From the NCBI RefSeq assembly GCF_011397635.1, contig NC_064756.1:32664996-32728995 (forward strand): a stretch of DNA of 64,000 nt. The letters run 5' to 3'. Positions 24,401 through 39,400 of the stretch are shown here, in pieces (position 1 is the first letter of the stretch; each line of letters starts with the position of its first letter). The notes below the pieces were generated by a model. The model ran no database searches. It was given only the letters and a program-made list of their open reading frames with translations, and was not told where the DNA came from. Both the position numbers and the translations under genes were made by a program. This stretch comes from Epinephelus fuscoguttatus. Its lineage: Eukaryota; Chordata; Actinopteri; Perciformes; Serranidae.

Positions 24401-27400
24401 GCATGCTGTTGGGTATTTCCTGTAATTCTCAGCTTACACTTGCCACTGCACTTCCTTACATCCTCAGCAGTACACCTGCCAAGTGTGAACCTGACTGGAT
24501 GAGAAGTTGTTGAGACTGTTTTACTGTAGTTAGATGAAAGAATACTTCTATCTCTACTATCAGTGACAGATACAGTCTGAGGTGTTTGCTGAGGCAGTGT
24601 ATAAGCTGTATGTGCTTCAGTGCAGGATGAATGGTTCACTCTGTCCTTAACATAAAACAGGAACCTAACTGACCATGAAGCCCAGTGGAATGTAAATCAT
24701 CAGCATCAAGGAAAGCCTATGAAACTGTAGGCCATTCTGTAAGTCATAGTGTAGTCACGGTTGGTGTTCAGAGTGTGTATAAACTGTCCAAATGTTATTG
24801 GATTTTATAGCTTATACAGTTCATTAAAGTCTTGCGATTGAAGTGCTTCTGAGCCATGATAAAACGATGTGCATGAAGAGCACACAGAGATGATATCTCA
24901 TGTGACTTTCAAAACTCAGATTGCACTAAAGCTTCCTGTTTGAGTTTTTTTTTTCCTACGACATCCTGCAAACCACAGCAGTTTTCTCTGATATTGTCTT
25001 TCTAGCATGTTCTCTACCTCCTGTCTACATATTTGAACTCTTGAAACCAGCCATTTGCTTGCCAGAAATAGTGTGGTTGCAAAATCAGTTGGAAAAGAGA
25101 AGCACACAGCAGAAGTGCGTAGTTATTGCAGAATATTCATATTTTCACTGTAGTTACTGCAGTTTGTCTTCACTGTTTCACAACATATTTAGTTTCCAAT
25201 GTGATAACAGAAACTGTGAAAAACAGAGCTAGTTTTGTGCAGAATTAACTCCTTGTGGAGATTTCGAGCACTTAAGGCAGTGTTTAGAAATGCTTTCATT
25301 AGCCAGTCCAATATAGTGTGTGCCTAATGTTCTACTAGCACCCAGATGAGGATGCAGATGCACGGTAAGAACAAATCAGATGATAATCATTTCAGTTGGC
25401 TGCAGTGGGCATTAATGGATATCGACAGCAGAGGTAATGGGATGCAAATGCACCAATATAAGTTGAGTAGCAGACAACCTGTGACTGCTGCAGCTTAAAC
25501 ATTCAACATTAGGGCTTTGCAAGCGTTTTATAAGATGCATTTGACATGTCTGCCCAACCTGAAGGATATACACAATGAATTTCACAGTGAAAACTCAAAC
25601 TGGTAACTGAAATCTGGTTCTGCAGCAATGTACAGCCTGAAGGCGCTGACAAATACAGGCTGGAACACTTTCAGCAGGATACATTCACCTAAAGAAATAA
25701 GCAGCCCACTGTCTCTGGAGATTACAGTGTGCGCTGACTGAGGCATGTCAGTTATCTTAAATTAAACTAAGAGATCATCCTAAAATATTACATTGGGTTT
25801 GGTATCGTGGGAAAGTTTAATCATCTAGTTTGTTGCCTGTATTTACATCTCCATGCTGAATTGTCTTTTAAAGTAGTTGTGTGGAAGCTTGGCTCGTAGG
25901 AGGATGTGTGCACCTTTACGACCAATCAAATGGTTCATAAACCCTCATAATGTCTTAACCGCTTTTTATTGCAGATTGCAGAGCGGTTGTTGTTGTACTT
26001 TAGCGTTGTTATAATTTGTTGCCATTACAGGCCCTCGAACCATACATGAAGAGTGCTTTTCTCTCTGAGATCTGCTATCGGAGATGAGGTTGTATCAGAC
26101 CCCGCCCCTCTGAGTTTGAAGCAGTGCGTGGGGCAGAGAGATAGCCTGGGTGGGAACTGCAGACAAGATAGTGAGGAGCACACTGTGATCTGTAAAAGAA
26201 AAACACACTTACTGTTGTTTTTCAAGGAAGTTCTGTCAGGGATGGATACATGCAGAGAGAGGCAGAAAGACAACCTGTCTCAGACATCTGCAGATTGTCA
26301 AACATGTTGAGTTTAGTTAGTATAAAGTCTGCAGACGGGTTGTGGGAACAGTGAGCCAGGCGGAGGAAGTAGAAACTCCAAAAAGGCAATATCACGACTT
26401 TACAACTTACTTCTGAATCTCCCTGCAGAACAGTTAACCCATACTGCCTGCACCTCCTCAACCACCCTCTTCTAAATTTGGCATCTAGCCATGCTCTTTA
26501 TTTCCTTTTTTGGCAGAAAGGAGTGCAAACACAATAAATGTTGCAAGCTGCTTTTACTTTGCAAGTGCCATTTTTTTTCCCCAAAACCAAGTGTTGCATT
26601 TTGCTTAAGGCATATATTGTCAAGATTTGTCACAGTCGAATCTAGACTTATCATATAAGTGTCTCTGATTTCCTCTTCATCTAATGTGTGCACTATTACA
26701 AGGGAAATGTAAGGGAAAACTGGGTGAGATTTTAGTTTTGTGGAGGGTTTAGGAGGCAGGTGTATGCTGCAAGTCTGAGCATGTTAAAAACCCATTAATC
26801 TTTTGAAAGGACCAGGTATACAAGAGAGGAGAAAACCTAATTAACAATAACTGCTGGCTCAAACTCTAGACTGCATTTTTTTGAAGTGGTCTTACCTACT
26901 GTGATGTCACCCATTGGTGTGTGGACTGCCATTTTGAAGGCTTGAGTTTAGCATTTCAGCCGTCACCATCTTGGTTATTTGGAGCCAGAAGTGGCCATTC
27001 CTGGAGTAGAAGTTGGAGCTATCGAGGAGTGAATGGTGAATCTCACTATCTCAAGACTGTAGCGCCTCGCAGGCAGCCTGTCATCCCTCCTTCAATTATA
27101 CGTAACTTAAAGCCTTTATAAATTGTAAAAGCATTATATAAAAGTACAGTTGTCATGAATGTTGAAATTAGCTTTAGCCAGCCTCAAGTGGCCATTTGAG
27201 AAACTGCAGTTTTTGGCACCTCCACGTTCATTTTTCAGCACCGGAGGCTGCTGCTTGGCTGAAACCAAGACAACTCAGTATCAGAATGGAGGCAAGTCCA
27301 CAGTGTCAGAGGGGCTTGAAAACTGGACTCTGACAAGTGACTTTTCCATAATCAGACAGCCACTCTAACCAGATCCGTTACTTAAGTAAAAACACTGATG

Positions 27401-30400
27401 TTATAGTGACTCCATTGTAAGTAAAAGCCTTGCATTCAAAATGTACTCAAGTAAAGAGAGATATTTTATCAGTAAATCACATACAAGTATCAAAAGTAAA
27501 ACTACTCATCATGGAGAATGTTCCCTGTTATATATAGAATATGTGAAATATGCAATGTCCCAAGCCTGCCATGGATGAATGGATGCCAAACCCTGTGGAA
27601 GTGGATCCCTGCAGGAAGTACACAGTGTTGTCGTGGGGAAGGTACAGAGCTTCTCTGAATGAAGTCATCCCACGTCTGTGCTACTCAGCCTCCATGTCAG
27701 CTATCTGAATCACTGTCCAGATGGTTTTTGTCTTTGTGATTGCTGGATCAGAGCGGATGAGAATACCAGAACACCATGTAGAATCTCCAACAGATGCTAG
27801 TGTCAAAGTTTTCATGCTTGGGTACAAACATTCAATCTGTTGTGAGCTGTTTACATTTTTTTTTATATCTTTTCTTACTCATCATTCTGTCTCTAATACC
27901 CTGGCTTCTCATTGCGCAACTGTTCATATTATCTTAAGCAGGCCACTGTAGTTATCACATTGAAATATCACGGTGCATTCCACGAACAGGCCTGGTGCTG
28001 TCATCTGCTCTCATAGCTTCATAATTTGCCAGTCAAATTGCAGTTAAATAGCATGCCTCAAAAGCCTCTGGGGATCTTGGCCCCAAGAGATATAAAAAAA
28101 GACATATTTCAGTCTTGTAGGCTTTCTTTGGACTTCTGACTTTTCAGCAGCTTTCTGTTCTCCAGTTTATTTCCTTTCTCTCTATATGCTTATTATTTTT
28201 CTAACATATTTGTTTCCCCACCCTCCAGTACTAGTCTGTGTCTGCAGCACCTCCCATTTCCCTTGATGCAGGGCCAGCTATGTCTCATAGATGAGAGTGT
28301 CCACTTACCTCATCCCTCTGATTCAGGGTCTTTCTAGTGTACTTCAACACACACACAAGGCATGTGAGAACACACAAACACAGTGCCAGTGAGGGCAGTG
28401 GAAAAGTGAGATATTCAGATGAGGTCCAGTCCAAAAACACATCATGTTTTCCTGGAAAGGCAGCAAGTGAGAAGGTGCCTGTCTGCTCTCTTACCGCATA
28501 ACAAGTGTAGGCAGAAGGGAGCTGCTCACTGTGGTGGATTTCCCCCTGGCAGAACACGCTGACTTGTGAAAACAAAGTCTGCAAACTCAAACTGAAGCCA
28601 TTACACTTGGTGATCCTATTGAACAAGATCTTTCTCAACAGCTGTGCTCTGGTGTGCTTTATTTATCTCCACTTCCACAAATTCCCACTGTGTGGGAAGC
28701 TTATGAGGATTGAGAGCTCCTAGAGAAGGGTTAAAGATCCTGAGCCAGACATCATCTTTATCAGCACTATGGTAGATTACATGGCCTGTTGCTCTCTGAC
28801 CGCCGCTGTTTTATCAAGCAGATATGTTTGGATTTACTGAGACTTATATCATGTGCTTTTCTCCCCTGCCCCTGGAAACAGGAATTGCAGGAACGGACAA
28901 TAGTAGGCTTTGTATGATCTGTTTGTCTCTGTGTTCTCTTTCCACATCTGCCGGTCATACAGTAAACCTCGTGTCTCCGTCCACAGCCTGGAAATTAAAA
29001 CGCTGGTTGGGATTAACCTTTACTTATCCAAACACAGCTCTCCAAGGATGCACACACTTTTCCTGCAACACTCTGACTCACCCCCATACCATGAAGAAAA
29101 GCGCAGTGTGGAGGATTTTCAGGTGTGGTGATGTGCACTGTACGCCATATTTTCTTATGTCAGCTCAAAACAGCAGATTACACCTTTAAAGAGCTCTATT
29201 CAGTAACGATGTATGGTATTATATACCATAAGATCATATTTGTCCACCCCTTCCAAGATGTGTATTGATTTAATATTTTTCATTGTAAAATATTGTTGTA
29301 GGCAGGGCTGCTAATTAATAAGCAGGACTTATTTATGTTTGTATTTTGCTCTACATCATTGTGGTGAAGCACTGTGATTTTTCAGGTATTTGGTAACACT
29401 GTGTATAATGTCTGATATGATTACTGCAGCATTATTTTTGTGTCCTTTTTCATACAATCACTACAGGTAAACCATAGTCAGCCACTCAGCAGCTCCACCG
29501 CAGTGCTTAAATGTACCTTAAAAGTGTTAATGTATACCTGAGTGTAGAACTGCACTGAACAGTTGATTAATTGATTAGTTGATTGACAGAAAATTAATCG
29601 GCATCTGTTTTGATTATCGAATAATTTTTGAAGTGACAGCGGTGACAGCGGTGGCTAAAGACATTATGTTTTTGGTTGTCCATATGTATGTACGTTCACC
29701 CCATTCTTGTGAACGCAATATCTCAGGAATATCTTTAGGTTTGGCACAAACGTCCATTTGGACTCAAAGATGAACTGATTAGATTTTGTTTGTCAAAGGT
29801 CAAGGTCCCTGTGACCTCACAAAACCTGTCTTTGGTCATAGCTCGAGAACTCATTTGTTAGTTATGACAAAGTTTCACACAAATATTTAGTAGGATAAAA
29901 TGATGATCTGAGGACATTTTATATCCAAAAGGTCAAAGATCACCTTCACAGTGCCATCATAATTTTCTGCCAAAACACTTTTCTGGCCATTATTCAATAG
30001 TATCTCTCAGGAGAGGAAGGGGAGACATTTGGTCAGATACTGAGTTGGTGACACTAACCGTGGGTGTCCACCTTGAAACTGTGGTGATTCTACAGATCTT
30101 CTGTGTTTGACAGTGCTAACCACTACACCACCGTGCCGCCTTGTTGGGTTGAGATGTGGGTGAAAAATGCATGTTTTAGATTACATGAGTCTGGACAGAC
30201 ATGGATATAAACTGTAACTGCAACTTGACTGGCTGGCAGAGACACATAACTGCAAGGTGTAATTTTAGTTTTAAGGAAAAGAAGACAAACATTTTCTGGT
30301 TTAATGTTCCTTAAATGTGAGGATTTGATGCTGTTCTTTGTCATGCATACTAAACTGAATAGCTTTGGATTTTTGGACTGTTGGTCAGATAAAACATTTG

Positions 30401-33400
30401 AAGGTGTCACCTTGAGCTCTGGGAGATCACATGGCATGTTTCACTATTTTCTGACATTTTATTGACAAAACTATTCATCATTTAATAGAGAAAATAACAG
30501 GCAGATTAATCTATAATGAAAAATATTGTTAGTTGCAGCCCTATTTGAATGGTAACAGTGTTGTGCAGCAGACATACATGGCAACTACAGAGGCTCTGGG
30601 AAGGGAAAACGACCCAAGACAAGATTTGTTACGTAGGCATCAACACAGTAGTGTTCATGTCCTACACTTCAAATTAAGTATTATAAATTTATTAACCATA
30701 CCATATTTTCCCAGCTGTCCCAAGGATTCAGACTAGCAATTCCTTTCATTTATGACATTTTACTTTGCTTTAGGCTATCACTGTTCCCTTAAATGCCATT
30801 TTTTACAAGCATAAATTGACTTTGTCACTCTATTAAATAACAGAAAAGCTCCTGATTTTTCAAAGTAAAACGTGTTTGATAACAGTGCATTAAATCTGTA
30901 CTGAATGTGTAACTGTAAAGCAGTTAAGCATGTAACATCTTATGGATATGTTTCCATGGAAGTCAGAGTTCAGAAATAGCTTGTTTCTTTTTAGAGTCGA
31001 CGCAGGCCTGTTTTTGGAAAACTTGAATCACATGGTTAAAGCACTGCTTTAAGATTTTTTTTCCCAGTGTTTCCTTGTTTAGACATGCTCAATTGCACTG
31101 TATGCTAGATTACAGTATGTTTCAGATGTGGTCTGTCTTATCCAGGGACGCTCTCTCCTAGGAGCTGAGGGGTTACAGAGCAGAGCTGGGATCCAGGCTG
31201 CCTGCACAGCTCTGGGGCTTTTTCCCAGGCCTAGAGCCCCAGAAATAGTTTGCCCTGCTCTCTCCTGCAGTGAACCAAAGTTTCCCAGTCTTCCACAGAG
31301 CTCGGGGTCCCAGCTGAGTTAAACATGCACAGTACTGATAACTGACTGAAGGCCTTGTATGGCTCATTGAAATCATATCAGTAAAAACAGCTAGTGAAAT
31401 CACTTCAGTTTAACTGAGAGAAAAAGACATTTCCATAAATATTTGCAATGAAAATATAAAGACAAACAGGCAAATTGTTAAATTAGTTCAGATTAGTGTA
31501 GTTTATATATTGTACATTTTGCATAAGGCTGTTGACAATGCCTCTGTAAAAGGCTCTTGTTTAAATCATAGTGGATAAGCTTTCATAAACCATGCAGGAC
31601 TAGTAGTTCTGAAGTAACAGTGGAAGTTTTGATACTTGTAATACATCCCTATAGCATTTTTACTTTAAACATGAATAAAACTGCATCTGTCACCTTATAT
31701 AATGTATGCATGGTGAGTGTATTTTAAAGGAATGCATCACACACCAAATGACCTCTTGTATATCAATTACTCACTCTCAAGTTATGTTGAATTTGTGAAA
31801 AAAACATTTTTTTCCTTGAATGCCTCAACGATAAACAAAAAATCCCAAAACAGAAAATTCGTAATGTTAAACAACAGCAAAACCAGTTGTATGCTTGCTT
31901 TGCTGATTTGCATTGCCTCTGATACAATGAGGTATTCATTTTTATTTATTTTAAAGGAATTGGTTTTTTTTTTTGTTTTGTTTTTGGTTTTTTTTTTACA
32001 GTTGTGTGCAGTTTTTACCTGTTGGAGAGCTGTGGATCATAGAGGGGAAAAAATAGACCAGCCTTGCAAAACTAGCATCAAGCAGCATGATGCCCACACA
32101 GGCAGGCACAGCTTCCGTGGTCAGCGTAGCAGCTTCAGTTGATTATAATGGACATGTTGTGCTGCATCCCTGCATTTCAGCCATCAGAGCATCCCTAACA
32201 GACAGCCCTATCTGATCAAGTAAAGTCATTTTACTTCCTTGAACACAGGAACTGCTTGTCTACAACTGCCTCAATATGTAGTTTGGATTCCTCAGACTCT
32301 TCTTCAGATTCTTCAGTTTTCTTTATGAATTCAATGTAACACGTGATGAGGAATTTATATACAAATGGTCATCTGGCGGGTGAAGTATTCCTTTAAGTCA
32401 GGGAGGTATTTGCATTGAGTCTGACGTTATTTTCATTCTGCATGAAGAAGCTCATTAAAGATAAGGGCTCACTTTGAAAGGACACATGGAAGGATATTAA
32501 TGGATCTGAAATGACTTCCTCTAAAACTAGAAAGCTGTTGAATAGTTAATGCATCTGAGGCCTTTTAAATCTTCATATAGTGCTCAGGTTTTATTTAAGT
32601 CACTTTGGAAAGTAACCGATAATTTGTAAAGTAATGAAAATATGGAAAATAGCTGTAGATTACCAAATTCCATTACTAAAATTGACAGCAAAAGAGCAGA
32701 GGTCACCCTCAACATATAGAAATTAGTTGTTTTAACTCTAAAATTAGTTAATTTACAAACTATTTAACCATACAGTACGTCAGAATAGAAGCAACTCACT
32801 GGAAAGAACAAAGAAATTATCAACTGTATGTTTAAAGGACTGAAACCTTGATTTTCTCCACCCAAAACACCTGAGCAGCGATCTAATCAAACAAAGCCTC
32901 ACTTCCTTTGCCTGCATTGTTGTGACTAGAGTTTGTACTCTGAAGGAGGCATTTGTTTTTGAAGGACAGGAAAGAGTTAAACAATTAGACATTACAAAAT
33001 AATGGTGTGGAGGGTGGGTGGTCCCTGGTGATTGCTATTTATCACGGATGAGAAAAGAGAACTCAGGAAAAGGGCTGGGATGTGGATTAGGACACAGAGG
33101 CGGTGCAGAGAAGCATTAACAGGCACTGCAGGGCTAGCTGATGCTGTAATACGTTTGGGTGGAGGGAGCAAGGTGGTGAGGTCATGTTGAGAACAAGGGG
33201 GGAAAGGAAAATAAAGCTTGTGATTAAAATGTGGAATGTGTGTATCTGTGAAACTTGGGATCTCCATGTTTCCATGGGCTCAGCTCAAACTGTACCAAGA
33301 GGGAGGGCACTGAGTGTGCACACCCAGGAAATGTGACAGAGCTGGCAGCTTTGAAGAGAGGCATGAACTTTTTAGTGGTCAATAAAAGTAGAATGGAAAT

Positions 33401-36400
33401 GTGATGCAGCATGAAAGCCGGAAAAAGAAAGGGAGGAGCACCACAATCAGTGACTGTACAATGCAAATCATTACATGGTGACGTGATGCATGAGAATCTG
33501 CACAGTCCTGGTTGTCGTCATGTTGTAAACAAATGCCTTGACCCATTCATAGTCCAAATGTTTGCAACCAAGATGGCTCACACCTTGCAAACAGAGTAGT
33601 GGATTATTGTTCTCAAGTCTCACGTTTGTGCACGTTACAGCCTGCAGCCAACTTATCACTTAGGCCACAGATATGTGAAGTGAGTTAATGGTCTTGAAAG
33701 GGCAGCGCGGAGGAGGAAAGTTTAGCAATCAGCTTGGGAATAGTGGGAGAGACAGAAAGTAAAGGGGCCAAGACGTGATAACACTGTGAGGCTGCAAGGA
33801 CAGGTCCCTCCTGTCACAGGCTGTGGCTTGATGTTGAACAGCTGTAGAGAGAGGGGCTCGCTTCCTGTGTCCAACCCACAAAAATATGCTCTTTAGCAGG
33901 AGAAGAGACTAGTTCCTCTAAGGACAGCATTGAACACAAGTTGTTTTGTTGTTGTTGTTTGCTTGCATTCACCCTCTCTGCCGTGTTTCTCAACCAGTCT
34001 GCTTTTCCTGTTGCAAAGAGGGAAGTGAAACATTTTCTTTATATCAGAATATCTCCCTGTTCAGCTGCAAAAATGCTCTCTGCACATGGCAGGCTCAAAG
34101 GGATACTTTGCTGATACTGTAGTATGGGTAAATGAACTATGGCAAACTTCCCTCCATCTTACTGCACTCCCTATTTCTCCCCTTAAAAGTTTTCAGAAAC
34201 ATTTTAGCTTACTGTTTAACTGTAATATGAGATCACTATATGTGCAAGTCAGCTGCCATATGTATATAGCGTTGAGGTAGGGTGCAGTTCATTTCTTCTA
34301 AAGTTGCCCAGTTGCACATGACACCAAAACAGTTTGACTTCTCAGATTTAAAATTAGCCGTATCTTACACATCTTTGGATATACAGAGCAAGCTAACTTA
34401 AATGGGGTAAAATGATTTAATCGTGTCGAGTTTTGGAATTTTATTGGACCAAATGGATCAAATCCCAATACTGAAACAAGTATTTTAGCAGTGGTACTCC
34501 AAAAGGATTATTCACTGATTTACAGACGTCTCTTTTCCAATTTAAAGCAGCTGTGCAGAACTTTTCATTTTCGTTGATTATAGCGCCCCTTTGGTCGAAG
34601 CGGTATGACAACCACAGCCTGGTGTCGTAAAATTCCGACTGCAGCCGGCAATTACCGCATGCATTTGTTTTGGAGAGCGAGAGGATTAACTAATGTCAGG
34701 TCAGGCCAAGTAATTAGTGGAAACAGCAAAATTACTCAATAAATTCTCCTGTCTTGTTTCTGTTCTGATCTAATCTAATCTGTTGTGTATTTTGAGCTAC
34801 TAAGGCTACCGTAGTAGTGTGAGCCTCAAGTTATTCTGGGTAATGTAGTAACCGTTGTTGTGCTACTGGAAACAATGAGAAGCAGCTGTGTATGTTGGGT
34901 GTAAGGAGGAATAAACAGTTAACAAGTCATCTGCTGAGTCCACATTATTATGTGAAAAGAATACTCCGACGATTTGGGAGTTATGCCCTTTCTCTATCAT
35001 TTTCATACTGAGACAACATGATGGATATCTTGGCGCTTGTAGGGGGTCAGTACATCTTGCGTGGAGGGATACACCGGTGAGCAACAGCTGGCTCTGGGAC
35101 AGGTACGCTAGGACACTCGGTAAAAGCAAACAAAGAGACGACACGGACGATATTACTCACTCGACTGAAAGCTGTCCATCAGCTCCTGCAGGCCTGGGTG
35201 TTTTTTCCAGTTCATCTTAGGAACATGGAAAAAAGTTTCATTCACGCCAGGATTAGTGATTGCTGCAAAGTTTTCACTCCTTGTGATGCACTCTCTGCGG
35301 CGGTTTTTCTCCTGATGATATATCTCCCCGGCGATGGTAGCACCGAATCCCATTCTGTGCAGCAAAACGGGAGTGGAGGATTCAGCCTCTCTTCTCGCCC
35401 ACTCAGCATCAAACACATGGGAGTTCCTCATCTGTGTACTCCGGCTCAAACAGGTATGGCTCTGGGTCTGTGTCTGCTACAAGAAACTCTTCAAAATCGC
35501 GTTCAAAGTCGTCCATTGCAGCTACTATAGTCCGGAGATATCGCTAGGCTAAATAAACAGCTGAGTTTTGTTTACAAGCTACGTCTGTGCCTGCTCACCG
35601 GTGTATCCCTCCGCGGATCACAGCGCAGGACGTACTGACCCCCTATAAGCACAATGCTAACTGCTGAGACCCAGCCACTGGAGGTACACAGGGAAGACAT
35701 AACATAATCCTTACACAGCAAAGCTGTTACCTGCAGCCTTCGCTTGCAAAGCTAACGCTACTAACGTTAGGTCAGTCCAGGTAATTAGTGGAAACATGCT
35801 AACATGTTAACGTTACACACAAATTAGTAGTAAAGTAAGACCTGTTCATAAATGTTCTGGTGTAGCTCTGAATTTCTTATAAACTGAGGACAACTGCCTG
35901 CTGTATATTTGTGTTCGTGGTCACAGTCACAGATAATTTTAGATGATGCTCCTTCGTTATCCGCCATGACACCAAAAGTACAACCAAGTCCTCATAGATA
36001 CATCTCTGGTAAAACTGTTAGGTGTTATGTGTTCAGCAATGCCCGTTGCCTACTGCTTACTTGAAGAACACTGTAAACACGGCTCCTTCTTCTTCGCTGC
36101 GGGCCGCTGCGGGCGAGCAGAATCACTTCCGCCTCGGGTGCCGTATTCTGGTTGGCTGACTTCCGCTGTGTGTCTGACCCGAGTGAGGCTACGCTAAATA
36201 GCCATATAGAGAAAGGCTTTTTTGTCGCTGTTGGGTTCAAATAAATATGCGGATCTTCAAGGGGGGTGATACGAACTAGGGACAGTTTTATTATTGGTAA
36301 AAAGTTCCGCACAGCTGCTTTAAGTCTACGAGAAAAAGTCTTTTGAGGCATGATGGCATCAAGTGACGGACCCGAATATTGTAGTTACACGGTTTGGCCA

Positions 36401-39400
36401 CTATGTCAAAGTGCCTTCAATGTCAGGCGCACTTCCTGGGAGCCTGGTCAAAACGGACAAGCTTGCATTACATCACCCACCAACGGGAGCGATTACTGGT
36501 CCGGTGTGGCTCAGTGTATTATGGTAGTTGTAGGTTTTCTACCTCTTGAGCAAAAGCAATTGCTATACCCCTTGTCCTCTGTTTCCTCTGGTCATATAGC
36601 ACCAATGTCAAAGGTATTTGCATCTTTCTAGTGCATAGCACAGTTTTATGAAAAGACCACTTTTCCAGCAGTGAAATACTTTTTAATGAGAATGTATAGT
36701 TTTTTTGTTATTTATTTTTTAGCTGTCTTTGTTCAGCAGGTCACCACCCTATATAACATCTTTCAGTTTTGCCTCATCTAACAGAGCAAAGGCATGCCAA
36801 GCACATATGTAACAATAATTAAAACCGGCATTCTTTTTGACAGTGTTACACTTCACTCTCAACTCATGGGAGGCAATATATACATTTAAAATTTGAAAAG
36901 CAATATGTCAGCTGTTGTAAATATAAAGCATTTGTCATTTGTTTGATTGAATGTCTTTCTTTTTTCCAGGATTCTCCATCCAAGCCATCTGTGGCTGAGC
37001 TGGCTGGGAGGTTCAAAGGTCACATTTTACCAATGCCCACCTCAAATGACGAGGTGCGTTGTTCATATCTTATATGTTACAGTATACATACAGAATATAC
37101 AAAACAGTGTGTATAGCTGCCTAGAGGAATATTACTCCACATTCTGTACATAGTTTATTGTTAGACCTAAATAGAGTTGTTGGTAAATATGTATGGACTG
37201 CTTGTGATTATAGATTTTATTCACAACTCCTCCTTTTTGTTTGTAGGTGCCATTTCGAAGAAGACCCCCATGTTCCCTGAAGCTGCAACATGAAAAAGAT
37301 GATGAAGAATCTGATGTGAGTAATTTTCGTCCTAAACTGACACATATGCTACAAATCTTCTTGACATACAAAGGAAGTCTCATGAAAACAGAAATTGACT
37401 TGTTTGCTGTATACTTTCACTGCAACCTCACAGTTTCAACACAGTAGACAGTGAACTATTGCCAAATCTTCTGCCTAAGACATTGGGAGTGTTAGTGCAG
37501 CTGTTTCTCTTCCAGTGAAATGACTACCAGACAAACCACACAAACCTGTTTTTGCATGATGGCGAATCAAAACCACAAAGCATGATATAAGTGCAAAAAT
37601 TTACATACATCACAAGCATGTACAACAAAAAGCTATTTTATTAATTCAATACCATTTAATCTTTATTTTTTAACCTATTGCTTACCAGAACATGTGCTTG
37701 TATGTCTCAGTTAACTGTGTAATGACAGTGCACATGATATACAATATGTTAGTATCACTAAACATGTCAGTATTAGCTTTCCATGTTTCATATGGAGGGT
37801 TGTAGCTATTCTGTGAACTTTTCTTCTCATCACTTATGTGTTCTCCTGCAGAAAACTATCGTCTCACCAAATCCCTTTAAAATCAAGGTGAAGAACTCCG
37901 CCATCATTGAGAAACTTCAGGTACATGCATCTTACATTTGAATATTTTGTGGGGGAAATAGGGAACAAAACTAATGCTTGCCTTGCCAGTGACGTGTTAT
38001 ATAGGATGTAGTACACAGGCAGAAGTAGTCAGAAGTTTGTACATCCAGGAGACTGCGATATGTAAAGCATTACTGCCACCCACTGTCCAGTTGACACCGG
38101 TGCCTGAGCTGTTTGCATGCTGAGAAAAATAGGATGGGCTCGTCCCTGATGCCACAATCGGCTCAGATTAACAAGCTAATGGGATCATGGGCCACTCAGG
38201 CTCCAACTTGCCACCATCGCTCCTTTAGTTAGCAATTCACACGGTGGGCAGCCATGGGACAAAAGGGCTGCCGCTTCTCCCTCTTCCTCTTCTCCCCAGT
38301 GCAGGTAGGACACTCTCCTCTAAACTCTGAACCTGGTTTGGGGACTAACTTGATATTTCATGTACTTATCAGACTTTCTCATACTGAATATGGCAGGTGT
38401 TTATAACACTCAGGCTGTATTTGGTAATAAGTAGGAAGGTGACAGGTGTAAGCAAAGCGATGTCCTGTGCACACACCTGTGTAATACTGTGTACCATTTT
38501 CAGACAAATGTACACCTTTTAATGAAGAATTAGACCTGCTTTTTAGTGTGTATATATTAGTGATATACCCATGTTAAAAATACCATGATGTTGTTTAATC
38601 TTTCCTTCATGTATTCATCATATTTATTAATTGAATTTGTGGTTGATTCTTTAAGACAGTCTCAAGTTTTACTCTAAATAGCGTGTTCATTTTGAGAAGT
38701 GTTAGGTAAATACGTAGAATTCCAATATAAAGGGCATTGTTTTATTAGAACATAATGTACTAAAGAGATTATACTATCAAGGCCTTAGGATCTTCCTGTC
38801 CCCTGTAGGCCAATCTTGCTCTGTCACCCACTGCTCTGCTGCCTTCGCCCAAGAGTCCTGAAGTGAAGCTCCAGCCAGCACCGTTGTCCCCCACCACACC
38901 GTGCATCCCGCAGAGCCCCCTGAGCCCCACCCTGCGGTCCTCACGTCAGTCCAGTGAAGAGGAGGATCCCATCACCTTTGACAGCCCTCCTGAGGGCACC
39001 ACGCTGCCGAGCTTCAACAAGGTAAATGTATAGACTCATGCAAAGCTGAATATTGGCTTGGCAAACATCTCTCCAGGTCATTTGTAAGCATTAAGCATAG
39101 CTCGTACTCCTTTGTTTCATATATTTGTGTGGGTTTGTACACATGACTTCTGAGTCACAAAATGACAAACGTGACTTGCTGTTGCATTGAGGCTCCTGAG
39201 GTTTTTCTCACACTATTGGCCAACTGAGCTGTGACGTCACAGCCGGACACATGGTGCCTGTCCCTGTTGATGTGTATCACAGCGGGTGTTCTGCATCCTC
39301 TGTTTAAGCAGGCCTTGGATAAGCTGGAGCAAGATGCCCCTGTAGTGCATGAGCACTGCTGCAAGGGGGATTGAAGATGTAATCCCCTTAGCCTAGTTAG

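Larger units (their letters stand above)
21465..36969 (+). other. rcsd1: rcsd1 intron 1 (15.5 kb), transposon-rich
   Basis: No coding exon of another gene is recognisable. The interval holds a GT microsatellite, several dispersed repeats, a nested insertion set, a TTAA-flanked MITE and a 1.8-kb TIR element (separate entries). Stretches without anything identified include about 21500-23700, 24500-26880, 27600-29500, 30550-31720 and 32400-34540. Confidence 0.6.

Noticed and set aside
30111-30141. A possible tRNA gene on the minus strand
   Set aside because: Only a tRNA-promoter-like end is visible; no cloverleaf or anticodon arm can be drawn.
35153-35449. A minus-strand ORF in rcsd1 intron 1 as a cellular gene
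   Set aside because: It lies between the terminal inverted repeats of a TTAA-flanked transposon and looks frame-broken.
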